Source: DATGMS01 sp040905145 (GTDB lineage Bacteria; Bacteroidota; Bacteroidia; Cytophagales; Cyclobacteriaceae). Taken from it: DNA of 64,000 nt. Of this stretch, positions 61,769-64,000 are shown one piece after another (position 1 is the first letter of the stretch; the number at the start of each line of letters is the position of its first letter). A program made the position numbers and the translations under genes. The DNA lies in contig JBBDSC010000161.1 of NCBI GenBank assembly GCA_040905145.1, forward strand, positions 43,597-107,596, given 5' to 3'. The notes below the pieces were generated by a model, which saw only the letters and a program-made list of their open reading frames with translations, was not told the DNA's origin and did no database searches.

Positions 61769-63025
61769 TCATAGTTGCTTTTTCAAAACAAATGACACTG
61801 TAAGCTCCTCGGCTTCATTCATAGAGCTTCTGACTATCCTCAAATTGATCACTCTTCCCTCTTCGGAACGCAAAAGATCATTGATGTCAGACAATTTCCA
61901 AAAGTCAATGGGAATCTCGTTGATACTGACAATTTCGTCAAATTTCTGTACACCCCTCTTAAAAGCAGGAGAGTCTTTTCTCACTTGGCTGACATAAACC
62001 CTATTTTCATAACCAGATAAAAGCCTAACCGTAATTCCGCTCATATCATATTCAAAAGGCTCGCTGAAACTTGTCCCTTTCTTAAACAATATCCTTTCCC
62101 TGGGGTAATCCAAGATTATTTTCATGCGGCTTAATAGCTCGGATCCCAAGCTTCCAATCCTCCCCGTGCCAAGAATAATGTGGGAAAACTCCGTTTCATC
62201 GGGGTAAGAAGAGAGAACTTTCCTAAAGTTAAGCCCACCTAATTTTAATCTTCTTATCCTTCCTATAAAGCCGAATAAATCCCCACCCAGGGATCTACCC
62301 AATTCACTTTCCAAAGCAAGGGGAGGAAGTACAATTTCTTCAGAAGCTTCCCTGTTCAACAGCAGGCTATGATTGGCACCGGTATCAATAAGTAACTTGG
62401 CCTCCAGATCAGGTCCTTGAATTTGCTTTATTTGTGCAAAAATATAGGGTTTGTTGTCCTCGAGCTGAATGTCCATTTTCCTATATCCAAAAGGCCTCCA
62501 TTTAAGAGCAGAAGTCCTGTAAAAAGTAATTGTATTGGTATCATAATCAATTTTTATGGGATTGTATTTAAAGAATTCATAGCCAATGACCCCATACACC
62601 GGAACTCCTATCACATTTTCCAGCTCCAAAAAATCCTCCTCCAATACCAGCATGGCCTGCATGCTCCCTTCAATCTCCTCTAAGTCAATCCGGTTATTGA
62701 CCGAAACCAAAGCCGTCAAAACGGTTTGCCCATCGGCACCGACCAGGTTCAGCTTTCGTGTATAGGTAAGCCCTAGTTCATCCCCTATTGCTTTACTAAA
62801 AAGAATATTGGATTTTACACCAGTGTCAAAAAGAAAATTAATTGGGGGCCCGTCGTTAATTGAAACCGGTATGATGATGAGATTATGGGCCTCCACGAAA
62901 GGGATTACTATCTTCCTAGCGTCCTCCTTCATAAAGAACCCGGGCACTTGTGCATCAACGGAAAAACCCAACATTATAAAAAACACAAATAAAATACGTC
63001 TTACTTTTGGGTCCATAGTGCACAT
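61769..63025 (-). CDS. Aspartyl protease (retropepsin-like) with C-terminal PDZ domain
   Basis: A 418-residue protein with a signal-like N-terminus (VRRILFVFFIMLGFSVDAQ). Two pepsin-type halves: the first active-site triad is NFLFDTGVKSNILFS, the second LLIDTGANHSLLLN, so one chain supplies both catalytic aspartates. The last 90 residues form a PDZ domain (SPAFKRGVQKFDEIVSINEIPIDFW). Bacteroidota encode several such secreted proteins with unknown substrates. The start may be ATG at 63016 (MDPK) instead of 63025. It converges on the FG-GAP gene 27 bases away. Confidence 0.85.
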   Translation of the reverse strand: MCTMDPKVRRILFVFFIMLGFSVDAQVPGFFMKEDARKIVIPFVEAHNLIIIPVSINDGPPINFLFDTGVKSNILFSKAIGDELGLTYTRKLNLVGADGQTVLTALVSVNNRIDLEEIEGSMQAMLVLEEDFLELENVIGVPVYGVIGYEFFKYNPIKIDYDTNTITFYRTSALKWRPFGYRKMDIQLEDNKPYIFAQIKQIQGPDLEAKLLIDTGANHSLLLNREASEEIVLPPLALESELGRSLGGDLFGFIGRIRRLKLGGLNFRKVLSSYPDETEFSHIILGTGRIGSLGSELLSRMKIILDYPRERILFKKGTSFSEPFEYDMSGITVRLLSGYENRVYVSQVRKDSPAFKRGVQKFDEIVSINEIPIDFWKLSDINDLLRSEEGRVINLRIVRSSMNEAEELTVSFVLKKQL

Positions 63026-63239
63026 TAATTCAACCTCCCTTGGATTTTAATTTAAGGAATAAAATCAGGCCATATTTTATGATAATTTAATCTTTTATGT
63101 TAGCAATTGCTTAAATATTGGATTTTTTTATCAAATTAATTTAGAATGAAAGCAAATAAGATCATTGGACCATCTCTGAAACAAGATAGGTTGATAAACT
63201 CCATAATTTCCTCCATCTTTATCTTTAGAATAAGTAGAG

Positions 63240-63710
63240 ATGGCAGGAAAGTCAATTATAGAAAAAGCAAAAAGGATTTTTGAGAATTTTCTGATTAGGC
63301 AAGGGAGCAGAAAAACTCCTGAACGCTTCTCAGTGATAGATGAATTGTACGCTTTGCCACAGGATGAACATATTGATGTAGAGGGTTTGTTTCTATTGAT
63401 GAGGAATAAAGGGTATACCATCAGTAGGGCCACGATATATAATACCCTGGATTTGCTCGTAGAATGCGGCTTAGCTGTAAAGCACCAGTTCAAGGACAAA
63501 GTCGCTCTCTACGAGCAGGCGCTTACCTATAAGCATCATGATCATTATGTATGCAATCAATGCAGAAAGATCAAGGAATTCTCTGACGAAAGGATAAATG
63601 CAATTAAGGAAACTGCTGGAAAAGAATTTATTGCCAACATCACCAGTCATTCCCTGGTCTTGTATGGAGATTGCCAAATTATGGATTGTGATAATCTACG
63701 CCTTTCTTAA
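63240..63710 (+). CDS. Fur-family transcriptional regulator
   Basis: A 156-residue protein. Winged-helix region: FLIRQGSRKTPERFSVIDEL and SRATIYNTLDLLVECGLAV. Metal sites: HHDH at 99-102, Cys105 and Cys108 (VCNQC), Cys145 and Cys150 (DCQIMDC), the structural zinc pattern of Fur/PerR. It could be Fur (iron), PerR (peroxide) or Zur; the sequence does not decide. It may bind the palindrome at 37751-37773. Upstream, TATCTTTA (one base from TAnnTTTG) is near the start. Confidence 0.88.
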   Translation: MAGKSIIEKAKRIFENFLIRQGSRKTPERFSVIDELYALPQDEHIDVEGLFLLMRNKGYTISRATIYNTLDLLVECGLAVKHQFKDKVALYEQALTYKHHDHYVCNQCRKIKEFSDERINAIKETAGKEFIANITSHSLVLYGDCQIMDCDNLRLS

Positions 63711-64000
63711 TGTAGTTATTTGGTTATTGGATAATGGTTATTGCATGGTGGAAGTGGCCGTCGATGGTCCACAGTCATATGTCTCTTCGTCCCTAATCTC
63801 TAAGCCCTTCTGTATTCAACCGCAAGCCGTCAATTTTCAATGTGTCACGTCCTGATTAAGTTGACGCTTTTTTTATGTTGAACCTAATGAGGGTCGCAGC
63901 CGCAATGAAGAAATTGAAAAAGGAACACCTCCGCGTTCGCTGCGTCTTCTTTGCGCCCGCCGCGTGAACCTAATTGGGTTTCCCCTTGTCCTTCGGTCTC
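63711..64000. repeat. Intergenic tail with repeats and a second 18-bp motif
   Basis: Contains GGTTATTG (63722-63729) and another GGTTATTG nearby, the motif copy at 63758-63775, and a GC-richer end (CCTCCGCGTTCGCTGCGTC, GCCCGCCGCGTGAACC) like common dispersed intergenic sequences of this group. No gene starts inside with support; the window ends here. Confidence 0.4.

Noticed and set aside
1..64000. tRNA, rRNA or CRISPR arrays
   Set aside because: Scanned by eye for cloverleaf, conserved rRNA blocks and regularly spaced repeats; none seen, although short RNAs could be missed.

Overview
The window looks like chromosomal DNA of a Bacteroidota member, most likely of the order Cytophagales (Cyclobacteriaceae-like; the family is an inference from gene content). 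Supporting signs are two proteins with type IX secretion C-terminal domains, a SusC/FecA-style TonB receptor with an N-terminal carboxypeptidase-regulatory-like domain, the BamD-omega-CoaBC-DUF4835-RecN-FabI order, several -7 boxes of the Bacteroidota form TAnnTTTG, and a moderately AT-rich base composition. I see no rRNA, tRNA or CRISPR array.

Layout. 1-8.2 kb is housekeeping: the end of an OstA-like protein, a T9SS cargo protein, then bamD-rpoZ-coaBC behind a well-formed promoter, a DUF4835 protein, recN and fabI with a strong terminator. 8.3-11.8 kb has a TPR protein, an amino-acid permease and two tandem exported methyltransferase-like proteins. 11.8-23.1 kb is one minus-strand branched-chain amino-acid operon, ilvD-ilvB-ilvN-ilvC-leuA-leuC-leuD-(second IPMS/citramalate synthase)-leuB. 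Directly upstream of ilvD, too short to show up as an ordinary gene, lies a 15-codon leader peptide MFRIVSIISLIVLVI (10 of 15 residues Ile, Val or Leu), followed by competing antiterminator and terminator hairpins: a complete classical attenuator. 23.6-33 kb holds ispE, an EamA transporter, an LptF/G permease, tgt, a glycosyltransferase, two ECF sigma factors and rsmG. A very AT-rich three-gene cassette of unknown function (26.76-28.70 kb) sits between the permease and tgt.

33.3-43.9 kb carries a NagX-like membrane protein, a solitary Mrr-type restriction enzyme, a large lipoprotein, and a compact four-gene operon DUF4856-imelysin-HTTM-TonB receptor behind an inverted repeat and a TAnnTTTG box, probably for uptake of iron or another metal. 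44.2-48.8 kb is glycan-related (two sialidase-fold hydrolases, a YdjC/ChbG deacetylase, a ROK kinase). 48.9-54.7 kb combines an ArsO-like monooxygenase, a broken transposase, a metallophosphoesterase, a PafA-type phosphatase, a PiT phosphate transporter and an ArsR repressor with a near-perfect palindromic operator: an arsenic/phosphate locus. 55.4-57.8 kb pairs an MFS sugar transporter with a XylR-type regulator. 58-64 kb has murF, a T9SS FG-GAP protein, an aspartyl protease with PDZ domain, a Fur-family regulator and dispersed intergenic repeats.

The most notable items are the ilv-leu attenuator, the three-gene AT-rich cassette, the DUF4856/imelysin/HTTM/TonB operon with its palindrome, and the ArsR-controlled phosphate genes.
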